From NCBI GenBank assembly GCA_019828545.1, contig JACVRA010000283.1:1-64000 (forward strand): a stretch of DNA of 64,000 nucleotides. The letters run 5' to 3'. The position numbers and the translations under genes were made by a program. The notes under the pieces are model-generated. The model did no database searches. It had not been told where the DNA came from and was given only the letters and a program-made list of their open reading frames with translations. Of this stretch, positions 10,906-22,331 are shown piece by piece. Each line of letters starts with the position of its first letter. Within the stretch, counting starts at the first letter, position 1. Origin of the DNA: Paracamarosporium sp. OC-R06-R3. Taxonomy: Eukaryota; Ascomycota; Dothideomycetes; Pleosporales; Didymosphaeriaceae.

Positions 10906-13503
10906 TTACTCCTTGCCACGTTTGGTAACCGTGAGCGTCGGTCTGCTCTTCGGGTTAGTCTTCTTCGGGGCTGTCTTCGCCTTCTTCCTCGCCGGCAGCT
11001 TATTCACTGGTCCCTTCGCCTTTCCCTTCTTCTTCGACGAGCTCTCTTCATTCCTCTCTGCCTCCTCACCTGCCCCAGCAGCACCCTTCTTGGCCCCTGT
11101 TTTACCACCCTTCTTGTTCTTCTTAATCACCTTATCCCTCTGCTCCGCACGCGTCCTCAGCGGCTCCTCCACGAATCCGTGCTCCTCGAGATAGTATATG
11201 ACATCGAGCGCAATATCGCAGAATTCCTGCGCGCCCCTAATCATTCGGTATGCAGATGTAGGAATCCCTTCCGCGAGACCAACGCGCCAGCGGTCCATAG
11301 CCGCGAAGAAGATCTCATCAACGGTCGCCTGACGCATGTCCTCCTCGGCAAGCTTCACCTTTTTGCCTTCTTTGTCGGTGTAATCCGTTGCGATGTCGCC
11401 CGCTTCATACACCGCATACGCTTCCAGTACCATGGTGGCGATGGTGTGGAAGTTGAGCAGCGCGTACCTAGATTGTTCGGCATCGTTGGGCGTGGTGAGA
11501 GCTTGCTGTCCGGGTATGAAGAGGTTCTTGAGAAGGTGGGTCTCTTGTTGGGCGTGATCTATGCTAAGCATGAGGATTTCGCGGGGCATACCTGGTAGAG
11601 AGACTTTGACTTCTGGCGGGTCTTCGGGGTTCTTCACAGGGTTAAGTTCCACATTATATGACGGCAGCTTGAAGGAGATCTCGTCGGGTGAAGTAGTCTC
11701 TACAACTGGCTGAGGCTGCAAAACCGGTAGAGGACGTTCCATGGCGGGCAGGGCTGCAGGTACGCTTGATGGCTCTTTGGCAGGTTGTTCCTCGACCACG
11801 GGATGAGGAGAAGGCTTCTTAGAGGTCTCAGTGGAACGGTGGGGGTTGGTACCCATGTGCAGGACCACTTTCGCCTCTTCATCGCTTTCCGAGTCATCCT
11901 CTTCATCACTCTCCTCATCCTGCTCCTCATTATCTTCGTCTTGAAACGAGGACTCTGAATCGCTGCCCGATTTAACAACCGGTCGCTTGTGCTCCGTAGA
12001 TCGACCATACGCTTTGCTAAGATCCATCAGAGGCGTATCGTCCTCCGAGTCAGAGTCTTCGGTGGACGAAGATGGCACGTACTCATCGACTGGTTCGATG
12101 TCCTCCTGCTCTTCTTCTTCCTCGTCAAAGACTTCTTCGCGCTTGCGCTTCGCATGTTTGTGAAGACGTGACTGCTCATTCTGAGAATGCTGGTCCGCCA
12201 TCTGGTATCCATGTACGGGAAGGGAAGATGATGAACTGTATGGTGACCCGAAGGAGTTCTGCATAAACTGAGGTGTATAGGGCTGAAAGGTGTATGGGCC
12301 GGCTGGCTTCTTGTGTGTGGAGCGCTGTGGTAAATCCGTAGATGCCTCGTTCCGGGTAGGCATTAAAGCGAAGAATTCATGCTTTGCCTGGCAACCTGGC
12401 GCCAGAACGTTCCATGGCGATGCTGCGTTAGGGTCAAAGGGGTTATAACTATGACGGACATTTGGCATTCGATCTGTATGCTGCGGGTAGCTTCGGTCAT
12501 TGCGGACCGTGGATGGATACTTGTTCCCGTCGACCTTCCGTTCGTATTCTGTAGCCTCTCCTCGCAGACTATTCGGGGAGATCGCCGGCTGAACAAGATG
12601 AGGCTTTGCGTCTTGTAATTGTTTGTTCCTGACGCTGTTTGAGTAGAACTTTGCCTCCTCATTGAGTAGATCCTTTGGGTCGACTGAGCGCGAGACAGTA
12701 TGATTGTTGTGCTGGTCATTCGCGGGCTTCTGAACACCAAAAGGAGCGCTCATCTGCTGTACGAAAGCCGTCTCGCTGCTGGGCTCAGGTTGAGTTTCGA
12801 TTGACTGTTCGCGACCGATGGGAACATCAGGGAGTCCTTCGGAGCCATGTTCATAGCTAGGCAGTGGAGAGGAGACAACCGGAAGATCGTGATGAGACGC
12901 TTGCTCTTCGGTGCCAAGCTCGTTGGCCATCATTGAGTGATTGGCAATTGCGGATCCATCGGCTGGAAGGCCAGTCAGCTTCTCGTCTTCAGGTTGCGCA
13001 CTCTTGACGTTTGCAAGACCTTTATTTCTATTGTCGGAGCTGGACTTATCCGTCGTCTTCTCGCCAGAGCCACCTTCTTTCTCTATCTGCGGCATATCGT
13101 CGATATCCTTCCCACATTTCGTCGGATTAGTCGTCTGGTCTTGTCCGGCGTCGCCGCTGAGTAACAATATGCCCTTCGTCTTGAAAATGAACTTGTCAGC
13201 TGCTGAACTTCCCTCAAGTTCACCCTCTACAACACTACCACTCACCTTGGAAACTTCCTGCTCTTGCAGCACACTGTGCTCTTGCTTCTTGTCATCACCT
13301 CCTCGCTCTCCCTCCCTACCCCCATCACCGCCACCAACTCTCTGTTCTCCCACTACACCCGCACCCGCACCCGCACCCGCACCTGGATCCGCACCCACAG
13401 TATCATCCCCTCCCGCTCCACCCAAGCCCTCACTCATCTCACCTATTTCTTCGACCTTTATCCGCACCACCACCCGCTCACGCTTATTCTCCCCTTCCCG
13501 CAT
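10906..13503 (-). CDS. Large acidic nuclear-type protein of unknown function
   Basis: Uninterrupted 865-codon frame. The N-terminal two thirds look disordered: a Gly/Ala run from a hexanucleotide repeat, then Ser/Glu-rich sequence, a basic NLS-like motif (KHAKRKREE) and long acidic tracts (EEEEEQED, SDEEDDSESDEE). Residues about 640-790 look folded and helical (ILMLSIDHAQQETHLLKNLF, YALLNFHTIATMVLEAYAVY, MIRGAQEFCDIALDVIYYLE). The C-terminus is Lys-rich (KKNKKGGKTGAKKG). The composition suggests a chromatin- or nucleolus-associated protein, which is inference. An internal ATG at 13437 (MSEGLGG) is an alternative start. The helical C-terminal region is the part to use for homology searches. 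Confidence 0.75.
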   Translation of the reverse strand: MREGENKRERVVVRIKVEEIGEMSEGLGGAGGDDTVGADPGAGAGAGAGVVGEQRVGGGDGGREGERGGDDKKQEHSVLQEQEVSKVSGSVVEGELEGSSAADKFIFKTKGILLLSGDAGQDQTTNPTKCGKDIDDMPQIEKEGGSGEKTTDKSSSDNRNKGLANVKSAQPEDEKLTGLPADGSAIANHSMMANELGTEEQASHHDLPVVSSPLPSYEHGSEGLPDVPIGREQSIETQPEPSSETAFVQQMSAPFGVQKPANDQHNNHTVSRSVDPKDLLNEEAKFYSNSVRNKQLQDAKPHLVQPAISPNSLRGEATEYERKVDGNKYPSTVRNDRSYPQHTDRMPNVRHSYNPFDPNAASPWNVLAPGCQAKHEFFALMPTRNEASTDLPQRSTHKKPAGPYTFQPYTPQFMQNSFGSPYSSSSSLPVHGYQMADQHSQNEQSRLHKHAKRKREEVFDEEEEEQEDIEPVDEYVPSSSTEDSDSEDDTPLMDLSKAYGRSTEHKRPVVKSGSDSESSFQDEDNEEQDEESDEEDDSESDEEAKVVLHMGTNPHRSTETSKKPSPHPVVEEQPAKEPSSVPAALPAMERPLPVLQPQPVVETTSPDEISFKLPSYNVELNPVKNPEDPPEVKVSLPGMPREILMLSIDHAQQETHLLKNLFIPGQQALTTPNDAEQSRYALLNFHTIATMVLEAYAVYEAGDIATDYTDKEGKKVKLAEEDMRQATVDEIFFAAMDRWRVGLAEGIPTSAYRMIRGAQEFCDIALDVIYYLEEHGFVEEPLRTRAEQRDKVIKKNKKGGKTGAKKGAAGAGEEAERNEESSSKKKGKAKGPVNKLPARKKAKTAPKKTNPKSRPTLTVTKRGKE
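13357..13383. repeat. ACCCGC hexanucleotide microsatellite in coding sequence
   Basis: Four perfect ACCCGC units and a partial fifth. Read on the minus strand they encode the GAGAGAG run near the N-terminus of the 865-aa protein. Confidence 0.9.
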
Positions 13504-14653
13504 ACTAGCCTAGTTCCGTACTCGCGCAATTGCAGATAAGCCGTCACCCTCAAAACCAGCCACAGCCCCACCGTTGACAAGCCGCCAGCAGAGCTGAGAT
13601 CAGAAAAGACCGGTCCGAGAGAGCGGGTGGTTAACGTTCGTGCTCGTTTATATACCGTCGACGTCCAGGCAGAGCGAGACTAGAACTTTTTGGGAAGAGT
13701 GGTCGGTGTTGCTCGGGGCGCGGGTTGAGAGTTTTTCCTTGTTTTGGCGGCGGCGGCGACGTGTTTATAGATAGGGCAAGAGCGGGAATTGAGGTCGAAA
13801 AGTTGAGGTGTAGGGTTTATAGCATGGTGACTGTTTTAGTGATTTACTTAGTGTAATACAGAGCGAGGGCAATGGGTGATTTTGCGTCATGTGAAAGATT
13901 GAGAGAGTTGGATAGGTGATAGGATTGAGCGCTTGTTTTACTTTAGGGGCGAGCGGCGGTGTGGATTCGTGGAAGTAGGTCTGCGGAACCGGTTTTGTGC
14001 GATGCGAAGGCTACGTGAGGAGCCAATGGGGGATGTGGATGAGCTTGAGCGGGCAGACGAACGCAGGAGCGGTAAGATAGTTGTACGAGGCGGCGATAGA
14101 GGGGTCATGACGTGTGGGGGAGAAAGATGGGTAGTCTGGTAAGAGAGATTGTAGAGATCTCCAGGATAGGTCGGGATGAAACGTGTGCGGAGTACTGCTG
14201 TATATTCTCAGCGGTCATTCCAGAACGTTCACGAATTCGATACTTACACCACACTCCATGGTCGCCAATGCACATGATCTACCCAGCTCATCCAACACCA
14301 AGAACACGGTCGATAAAATGCAAAGAAATGGCGCGAAGAGAGATGTAAGACAGCTAATCGTTACAAACGTCTTCGTGAATACGAATCTGAAATCGAAGGC
14401 GAAGCTATCCTGGGAGCTTACTGTAGAGAAAAACCTATGCACCGCCGGATACATCTGTTTTCTGCGGGCACGAAGACAAACGATATCTCTTCCACGAACA
14501 CGAATCCATATCCGCGCGGATCCGGTAACAACGCTTTGTCATGACAGGAAGAACGAAGGTATACTAACAGAGCACGAAAGCATCTCAATCCAACAAATCC
14601 ATCACGTATAACTTTCTTATTCTTCTTTTCCTAATGGTATATCTCCCCACTCC
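13504..14653. other. Intergenic stretch, promoter side of the 865-aa gene
   Basis: A purine-rich region upstream of the start at 13503, then the 3' flank of CFD1. Small frames on the + strand (for example 14183-14611) have no recognisable content. Confidence 0.5.
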
Positions 14654-15631
14654 CTAACCCCTCCCCCGAACATCCTCCACCAGCCTCCTAACCACCCCCT
14701 CAAACACCGGCGCAAGACTACACTCCCTATACTTATCCACCAGCAACCCCTCCTTATCCCCTTCTTCCCCCTCCCCCCTCTCCACCATGGCCTTCCCCTC
14801 CACCACCGTCCCCCTCGGATACCTCGGCCTCACCCCCTCCTCAACCAACATAACAAACGCCGGATCAATCGGGACACTCCCAAGGAACGGGACCCCAAAC
14901 TCCCCCGCCATGACCTGCCCGCCACCCTTGCTGAACACATTGCAGCACTCGCTGCAATTAGGACACACGAAGCCGGCCATATTCTCCACGACGCCGAGCA
15001 CGCGGACGCCCGTCTTGCGGCAGAAATTGAGTTCCTTCTTGACGTCGGAGATGGAGATGGCCTGGGGGGTGGTCACGACGACGGCGCCGGCGAGCTGGTT
15101 GGGCCGCGGCGAGGCAGCCGTCTGCTTGAGGAGGGTTTCGAGCAGCGAGATGTGCTCGTCGCTGGTGCCGGGGGGCGTGTCGATGAGGAGGAAGTCGAGG
15201 TCTGGCCAGAGGACGTCGGTGAGGAATTGGCGGACCATGGCCGTCTTCTTGGGGCCGCGCCAGATGACGGCGTCGCCGCGGTTGCTGAGGATGAAGCCGA
15301 GGCTCATACAGGATAGCGCGCCGATTTGTTGGCCTTGGCCTTGTGTGGGATAAGAATCTCCGTTCGTGGTCCCATTTGCTTCGCGTTGTGGAAGCGTCTG
15401 CCCTGTGTGCACGTCTACGGGAATCCACCCGCCCGGCGCCTGCCTGACCCTCTTCTCCTCAATCCCAAAGAACCGCGGTATACTCGGCCCCGTCAGATCA
15501 ATGTCCAGCACGCCAACTTTGTGTCCTTGTAAACTCAGCGTCAAGGCGAGCTGCGTCGTGATGCTCGATTTGCCGACGCCACCCTTGCCCGAGAGCACGA
15601 GCACAATGTGGCGGATGTTGTCGAGTGGCAT
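14654..15631 (-). CDS. CFD1: Cytosolic Fe-S cluster assembly P-loop ATPase Cfd1 (NUBP2)
   Basis: Single-exon gene of 325 aa, the usual length for fungal Cfd1. Cfd1 forms the cytosolic Fe-S scaffold with Nbp35 and hands 4Fe-4S clusters to cytosolic and nuclear apoproteins. Visible signatures are the deviant Walker A (SGKGGVGKS) at residues about 14-22, [14 protein letters not shown] after it, the Mrp-type [11 protein letters not shown] motif, and the C-terminal cluster ligands FVCPNCSEC. The N-terminal cysteine extension of Nbp35 is absent, which separates Cfd1 from Nbp35. The start at 15631 places the Walker A where the family has it. A 442-bp gap separates it from the 3' end of SPE2, which lies upstream on the same strand. 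Confidence 0.95.
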   Translation of the reverse strand: MPLDNIRHIVLVLSGKGGVGKSSITTQLALTLSLQGHKVGVLDIDLTGPSIPRFFGIEEKRVRQAPGGWIPVDVHTGQTLPQREANGTTNGDSYPTQGQGQQIGALSCMSLGFILSNRGDAVIWRGPKKTAMVRQFLTDVLWPDLDFLLIDTPPGTSDEHISLLETLLKQTAASPRPNQLAGAVVVTTPQAISISDVKKELNFCRKTGVRVLGVVENMAGFVCPNCSECCNVFSKGGGQVMAGEFGVPFLGSVPIDPAFVMLVEEGVRPRYPRGTVVEGKAMVERGEGEEGDKEGLLVDKYRECSLAPVFEGVVRRLVEDVRGRG

Positions 15632-16072
15632 GGTGATTTGCGAGTCGCGCAGGTGAGACAGCTCAGCCTGGATCGGTGCGTATGGGAGTTGTAACGGGGA
15701 TTTGCGAGGGACGTGGGTACATAGTGTGGGTTGCGAGTGATGCTGGTGATTTCAAAGCGGGAGAAAAGTGGCGGGCGCGGACATCGGAGGTTTCGTAGGG
15801 CTTAGCGCTTGTACCCCTCCATCTGATAACGCGACTGGGAAAGGTTCATTTTCATGGGTCGCTAAAGAGTGAAAGTAACCCGCGAACGTAAGTCTGATAT
15901 CAAAGTGAACATTGTTAAGAAATACATGATTCCGAGAGCCTTCACCTTCATCCACACCATTACCTCCACCTCGTTCTCCACTAACTATAGGCCGTGAAAA
16001 GAGAATCTGAATATCCCATCACAATTTATTCAGCAAGCACACGCATCTCATCTCGTTGCGCATTCTCCTTCC
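15632..16072. other. CFD1 promoter region / SPE2 3' flank
   Basis: Gap between two minus-strand genes, so it must hold the SPE2 terminator and the CFD1 promoter. I identify no specific motif. Confidence 0.5.
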
Positions 16073-17733
16073 TTACATCACCTCTCCAAGCCTCGGCTTT
16101 CCGCCCTTCCAGTCGTCCCTCTCGTAGTACCTGAAAACCAGGTCATACCCATCCAAATCGTGCACAATACGATCAACCCTCTTGTACCCCTTGATGGTAT
16201 CCATGTTCTTGCTCTTCTTCGCCGTCTTCATGCCATTAGCAACGTCTTCCAAAGGCTTTGCCTCGAACAACGTCACACTGAAGCGCCCCGGCTTGAAGAT
16301 ACCCACAACGTGATCGACGATGTCTGAGGTCTCGCGACCGCACTGGTGCGCAGGAACGTTGGTCTCAAAGGACGCATACGAGCATTGCGGCTCGGGCGTG
16401 ACGTGCACCGTGAAATAGTGCGTGGCGTCAGAGCCTTTCTTGGTACCTACAGGGGCGCCGCCTGGAGCTGGGATGACGCCGTTGGCGGAGAAACCGCATG
16501 GGGTGAAGAGGTATGCATCGATGCGGGCGTCTGGGTACTTGGAGGTAGGGTAAACATCGGCCAAGCCACAGGTTTCGGAGACGACGGTCCCAAGGGTGTG
16601 ACCCTCGGTGGTCAGCTCCTCTGGGAAGGTAAGAGGGTCGTCCTCGTCTGAGTTGAAACCGGAATGATCAGAGGAGGTTTGCTCGAAGACGTCGAAAGAC
16701 GAGTCTGTGTGGGTGGTCGTGTTGAGAATGGTAGAGCCGCCCAGACTTTCCGGGTGCTCCTCCGGGATGGAACCAAGGGATGAGATAGCATTCTTACGAG
16801 CCTCACGAGCCTTCTGGAGATATCGACCTTCCGCGACCGCACTCGCGTCCTCGAGGTAGAACTGACGGGCGTTCTGCTCGTCGAGATCGGTCATGAGAAT
16901 CTCCAATGTCTCGTCTTCTTCTTCGTCCGTCATCGTCTCAGGTAGAAGCCGCTGAGGGTAGCTCATAACCTTCGTCTCCGTTTCCACAATCTCTCGGTCC
17001 GGGCTGGGCGGCGGGGTCAAGGTCGTATCAGGACCAGTGATGTAGAGATACCAGTGCTCGCCGTTCATCTTGCCAATCATGTAAGCACTGCCACCCTGGA
17101 ATCGTTGGTCCAGGTAAGCGACCTCGTCACGCCAGCTGCGGTGAGGACCACGCTGCTGATCCGGGTAGAGAAAGTTCTTCCTGCTGTAGAAGACGCGGTA
17201 CGGAGTGGCAGCAGCAGCGATACCCTTGGTGGATTGAGCAGCTACATGGGGGAAGCCTGCCTGAAGAGCAGCAATCTCCAAAAGGCGAGGCAGACCCCAA
17301 AGGAGGGTTGTCGTGCCGCAAGTCTTCAGCACCACCTTGTGTGGGAAAACGAAGAAGCTGGATTCGGAGAGAAGGTATGCATCGACATGCTCGGATTCGA
17401 TGACGGACAGGACCTTGCAGTTGACGAGGTCGAGCATCTCCTTCCAGACATCAGTAGACACGGCCTTGAGACCGAGCGGGCCCGCCTGACCAGGCAGGTC
17501 GGTGGCAGAGCCGCTGAACCATACTTCTAAGAGTTTCTCGGGACCTGAAGTGTGTTAGCTTTTAGCACATGATAGGTTGACGGGAAAGCAACCATACCTT
17601 CGAAGGCATTGGTGGAGTCGAGGTCAATGGTGGCCTCCTTGTTGATAGTCAGATGCGGAGTGCCAATATGCGACGACGGAGACGCAGTGTAGTGCTTGGG
17701 GATATCGACAGTAGCGACCATCTCTTGTTGCAT
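16073..17733 (-). CDS. SPE2: S-adenosylmethionine decarboxylase proenzyme
   Basis: Makes decarboxylated AdoMet, the aminopropyl donor for spermidine and spermine. Two exons (17733-17598 and 17544-16073) give 535 aa. The 53-nt intron has a GTATGG donor, GCTAAC branch and TTCAG acceptor and joins the family motif STNAFEG-PEKLLEVWF. The self-cleavage site YLLSESSFF is present; the Ser just after the Glu (about residue 107) becomes the pyruvoyl cofactor. The proton-acceptor Cys is in TPCGFSANG, and the HYFTVHVTPE motif is intact. Longer than plant or animal enzymes because of a disordered acidic insert (about residues 230-350), as in other filamentous fungi. ATGs at 17733 and 17721 both fit the N-terminus; I chose the first. 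The leader contains one upstream ATG (see 18136-18156). Confidence 0.95.
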
Positions 17734-18135
17734 TGACGTAGAAGCTGTCAATGTTCAACTGGTTTCCGTGCGCGGCTTGATCGGTGATTGACAGGAAGCA
17801 GTTGACTGGCTTATTGGCGGTGAAGCACAATCTGCCGCTCAGACAAGCAATGCGGTGCTCGTCCGAGAAGAGAAGGCCCACGGGCGGGAAAGTTTATAGA
17901 GGCTGGCGGCTGCCAGCTACAATGGTCGGGTGGAGGTGAAACGTCCGAGAGGGCGTTAGGGAGGTCGGGCGGAAAGGGGGATAAACGAGGCTTTGCGCCG
18001 GGAAATGTTGTCAGGCGGTTGTGGTCCTCGCGCGACTAGATTCCGATACCCTGGGGAAGTATCGGGTCCAGCAGACGAGAGGATCTGCTTGTTGGGTACA
18101 GAGGGTGGGGTTTCGAGGACGGGGAGTAGCGGGTG

Positions 18136-18156
18136 TTATCTGGGCCTAGGCGACAT
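18136..18156 (-). promoter_or_regulatory. Candidate hexapeptide uORF in the SPE2 leader
   Basis: ATG at 18156 opens MSPRPR followed by TAA. It has A at -3, and it is the only ATG in about 420 nt upstream of the SPE2 start codon. A six-residue uORF (MAGDIS) controls mammalian AdoMet decarboxylase by polyamine-dependent ribosome stalling, so the coincidence of length and place is suggestive. The transcription start is unknown, so membership in the mRNA is inferred. Confidence 0.4.
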
Positions 18157-19620
18157 GGTCAGTACTGTTTTCTGGGACTGCGGTGTCTGTAAAACAAGCA
18201 AATGTGGTGCACGTGTGGCGTGGGACGGGCTCACTTTGCAGGCTTGGAAAGAAATCGCACAAGGTCCTCTTGGGGCATGAAAACCGGTGGCGGCGAGTCG
18301 AGAAGCGGGCTGCGGGCTACTAGAGCCTATGCAGTATTATCGCGGGTGCAGAGTAGGTCTGCCAGCTTGAATACTGCGAAGTGGACTTGTGGGCGGCGGG
18401 GGCAATGGCTGCTGGAGCGCGAGGTGCAACTGGGCATCAGTGAGCCGTGTGCCACACAGAAACTGGCGGGCAGCACGTGAAAGGCGCGGGAAAGGATGCC
18501 TTGGTCGGCGATACTTACAACGAGTACGGACGACAAGCTCCTGGCGGGCTTGCTTGCTGCGACAAGAGTCTGAGGGTGGTGTTGAGGGGTCGAGTGTGAT
18601 GGTTGCACGAATTTTGCGCAGGTGCGCCTGCGGTATTATTTTGGTCGCTACGTAACCACACACCGACTCTACGTGGCTGGGCCGCCCACGCGACAGCACA
18701 CGCCGCCCACCGATCCGCGGCCGCTTCTTCCAAGGCAGTTAGCAACAGGTACTAGACAGAGATGCTGATACTGATGCTCGTCGCTACATGGTTCGATCGG
18801 GGCACGTCTCTGCCGGCAGCTGCGCGTTACCAGAGCCCATCCGTTAGAGGCCTTGGACGAAGAGCACATGTTCGTAAATAGCAACACTATACATGCATAA
18901 ACATAACAATATACATGTACCCAACAGCGCTGTTCCTTGCCCATACCTGGCTGTCCGCTCGCAAACACCTCGGAGGACCCACAAATCCCAAGTGCCATTG
19001 AATCCGTCTACCCGTGGTTCCTCTGTTGCGTCTGCTATGGGCACTTGGTTGCCTTCCTGACTGACCGATCCCGCACTGCTCGCCCTGTCCACACCTTCTT
19101 AGCGCCCAAGCTTATCGTCATCCTATAGTGCATTCGCCATGCAATATACAAGCACGCATATTGTCACGAGCCCCACGAACCACTCCATGGCTGTTGTCGT
19201 TGCGATAACGCTGGCGGCTAGTCCTGATGCTGAAGGAACGCCGGCATGCTCGTCCTAAGGAAAACTACAATGTATTAGATGCTCGGTCTCCCGAGCTCAT
19301 ATACTCATGTACAGCCTTTGCTATGTATCTTCATTCCAGCCCAAGCTCTTATCCGCATGTTTCATAGTATACCGTATGTTCGTGTCGATCATGCCTTTCT
19401 TGCCGGTGCGCCGCATGCACCGCCGACCATGCATATTCATCCTGCGTCCAGCCCACCGGCACTACTGCATCGCTACCAGTCCTCAACCCTCCCTCTACAA
19501 ATCAATTGCTCTGCTCGTCGTGCCTCCCGGCGCATATACCAGCTATATGCGCCATAGCAACATCCCATATACCTATAGCAGCGATCCACAGATTTTATTT
19601 TGTGCTCACAACGGCATTGC
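18157..19620. other. Intergenic stretch, no supported gene
   Basis: Several small overlapping frames on both strands without domain or splice support. It should include the SPE2 promoter and the 3' flank of the gene at 19621. Confidence 0.5.
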
Positions 19621-21794
19621 CTAAGCCGGAAGGTTGGATTCGCTCTTGACAATGGCTCCTGCGTGCGATTGAAAGTACTCGCGCATGTCAAGCACAAGCA
19701 GATCTGGTGCTTCCCAAGCCGGTAGCGCTGCTGGTCGTTGATGTCGCTTTACCCAAGCAATGTTCCATGTTGCGCTTCCCCACATGAGCGGCGTGGCTTT
19801 GTCATAGGGGTTGGTGTTGCGCGCGCGGAAGGAACTTATGCCCAAGGGGACGGGACAGTGGGTCGTTACGAATGGTGTTGCGAACGTGCTGTCAACATGG
19901 GCGCGGCGCAGCCATCGAAGGGAGGCTTCCTACCCAATTGAGACTACGGTCAGCGAAATTGAAATCCTAGTCATGCACGGCGCACAAATTCATGTTGTAT
20001 GTAGTGTAGATAGGCGGGTAGGAGAGGTACGTACCGGTCCAGGCAACCATTGCATCATCGTCCAAGTAAGTACCTCGGTAGCTGACCATGAGTATATTCT
20101 TGAATTTGCCTCGCTCTCTCGGGGATTCGTTGGCTGCTCCGTCGCGCCAGTGGGGACAGAGGTTCGAAACGCTGTTTCTACCGATGAGCGATCGTGGTGC
20201 GAGTCTTGTTGTTCCAATTCGATGGGAGACAGAAACGGTGAGCGCGATCGTGACGTGACAGGCTCAAGTGAAGGAGGCGCTTGGGTATGTATTACATCAA
20301 GTAAGCCGGCGAGAAGTCCAATCGGTGAGTCGCAGAGTGAGAAGGCGAGGGTTTGCGGTCGATGGGAGAAGAGACGCGAAAGCGTAGGACCTACAGGTCC
20401 TTGAAAGACTTGCGAGACTTGTGTTAGAGACTGAGCCGGTGGCTCCTGAGATGGAGCATCTTGAATCTCAGAAGGGACGTATCCAAAGCTAAGAGTGGCT
20501 ACGCTAGCCTTCGTGACTTTTGCAAGCTGGTACTTCAAGAAGGAGACAGGACTTTGCTTGAACGTCGGCTCGGTGAAGGTAGGGTTTGTGGTGTGAACGG
20601 CGATACAGCCCTGCGGATGGTTCAAAGCTAGTGTCCGACAGATATTGAAGCCCCTGCCTTTTGGTTAGTGACCTTGTTATCTCATCGGTGTTCATGCCTA
20701 CCATCCAGAGCCGTGAGCAACATAGCGGTCGTATCCCAACCGACTCATGAGCTTTCTGAACACCTCCGCAGTCGCTTCCAGCCCAAAGTTCTCCGTCGAG
20801 CTAGCATCACTGAAGCCAAATCCGGGTATGCTAGGTGCGACGACGTGAAAGGCCTGTTGCGCACCATCCCCGAAGCTTGGCAACGAGTGAGGGTCCGTAA
20901 GCGCATCAATGATCTTTTGTACCTCTATAAAGGAGGAAGGCCAGGTGTGGCAGAAAAGCAGCGGAATAGCGTTCCGATGTGTTGAACGCTTGTGCACGAA
21001 GTGAATACGCAGTGACTGGACATTGCCTTGATTGTGTGGCGATGGCAAGTTGATGGTAGTGCGGTACTGAGGGAGCGAGGTGTTGAGGCGCGCTTCCTCC
21101 GCACGCCAGTCGTAGTGTTCCAGCCTATATGTGAGTCAGTATAGGGTCATGGAGAGCGCGAACTCATCCGAGATGGTCTGCATGAAGATAACGTGTATCG
21201 CCATCCATCGTGGGCATGAGTGATAAGCTTCCAAATCCCACTCTTCGCTCTAACAGTGTCTGCAGCGAAGCGAAGAGGAGCATAGATTGAGGAGGGGTGG
21301 AAGTCATTCTGGCGATGTGTTGTCCACATGCAGGGAAGTCACGACCGCCGCTCTACAAGCGCAAACTCATCTCTGCCCAAAACGACAAACAAGTTAAAGA
21401 TCCAGCTTACCAGTAATCTAACAAAGGTTCCCTGCGCAAAATTAGACATCCAGTCCAACTCTCAAAAGCCAGTCGCAAACCCGCATACTCACAAGACTGC
21501 CTTCGGCGTTCCCAGATCCCACCGCCTCTGCTCGGGAAGCTCCAGCTCCCTCGGTAAACGCGTCAATTCTAGTTTCTTCTTCGTCAAGTCGAGATATTTG
21601 GAAGACACCTACCAGCCGAAGTCAGCACATTCAAGCGTTCGCTATGCTCGATAACAGGCAGAGTCTCAGGATCCGTAGAACACCAGCTTTGCACTGAATC
21701 GACATGAACCAAATGGACATACATGCATACTATACGGCGTAACCTCCACATCTGTACCCGCCGCAAGTGCGATATTAACATTACCCTCGCCCAT
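19621..21794 (-). CDS. Epoxide-hydrolase-fold protein lacking catalytic Asp and His
   Basis: Six exons (21794-21723, 21608-21493, 21431-21411, 21124-20702, 20653-20035, 19929-19621) give 519 aa with all phases closing. Exons 1-4 encode the EHN domain of microsomal-type epoxide hydrolases (YLDLTKKKLELTRLPREL, LLDYW-LEHYDWRAEEARLN), the oxyanion HTWP and the cap entry PGFGFSDA. At the nucleophile elbow the family has HG(G/S)DWG; here the exon junction reads HGSGWG, so the Asp is Gly. Near the C-terminus the usual GGHFAAWE is ALPAWE, so the His is also missing. The rest of the fold and the reading frame are intact. A linker of about 60 Ser/Pro-rich residues is inserted in exon 5. Probably a non-hydrolytic binding protein, or a decaying gene. 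Confidence 0.8.
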
Positions 21795-22331
21795 AGCGTT
21801 GACAAAAACAGACAAACTAACAACCCTGTACAATCATGCACAATGGGTATAAAACTCGATCTGCAATAAGACAATTGAAGCACACAGCAAAGCACAAAAA
21901 GATCACGGCACAAGCATTGAGTGTAGGCGCGACGGCCCACTATTTGGAACCCCATTTCAAACAGCACGCAATAGCATAAGCGATAAGCACACGGGTAGGA
22001 CTTGCGCGTCTTGCATCAGGGCCCGGGAGGCCTAGATCCAGGCAAAGGGGTACCCGAAGGGACGCGCCGTTGTCGTTGGTACATTGGGCGAGTAACTTGT
22101 CGAAATGAGAGGTCGTACTCGCCACAGGTGGCGGTGCACAGCCACGCCAGACCCTGATCTACAATCTGCTACACAACTTCTGTAGCCGAGATCGCTCACG
22201 CGCACTCGGAGCTCCAATCATGATACTTTCGTGAATGCTGTTTCGTAGGATAGTAACTGAGAGCGGCGTAGCCGTGCCGCTGGCTACACGCGTTCACTTG
22301 TTCTAGGATTCTTCCAGCCCTGGTATCGTCC
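21795..22331. other. Intergenic stretch, no supported gene
   Basis: Promoter side of the epoxide-hydrolase-like gene and 3' flank of HID1. No open frame with recognisable content. Confidence 0.5.

Noticed and set aside
12941..13513. 190-codon frame on the + strand
   Set aside because: Antisense shadow of the Ser/Glu/Gly-rich 865-aa gene; composition follows the complementary codons.
14183..14611. 142-codon frame on the + strand
   Set aside because: No recognisable features and it overlaps the promoter side of another gene.
14787..15353. 188-codon frame on the + strand
   Set aside because: Antisense shadow of CFD1, whose motifs on the minus strand are unambiguous.
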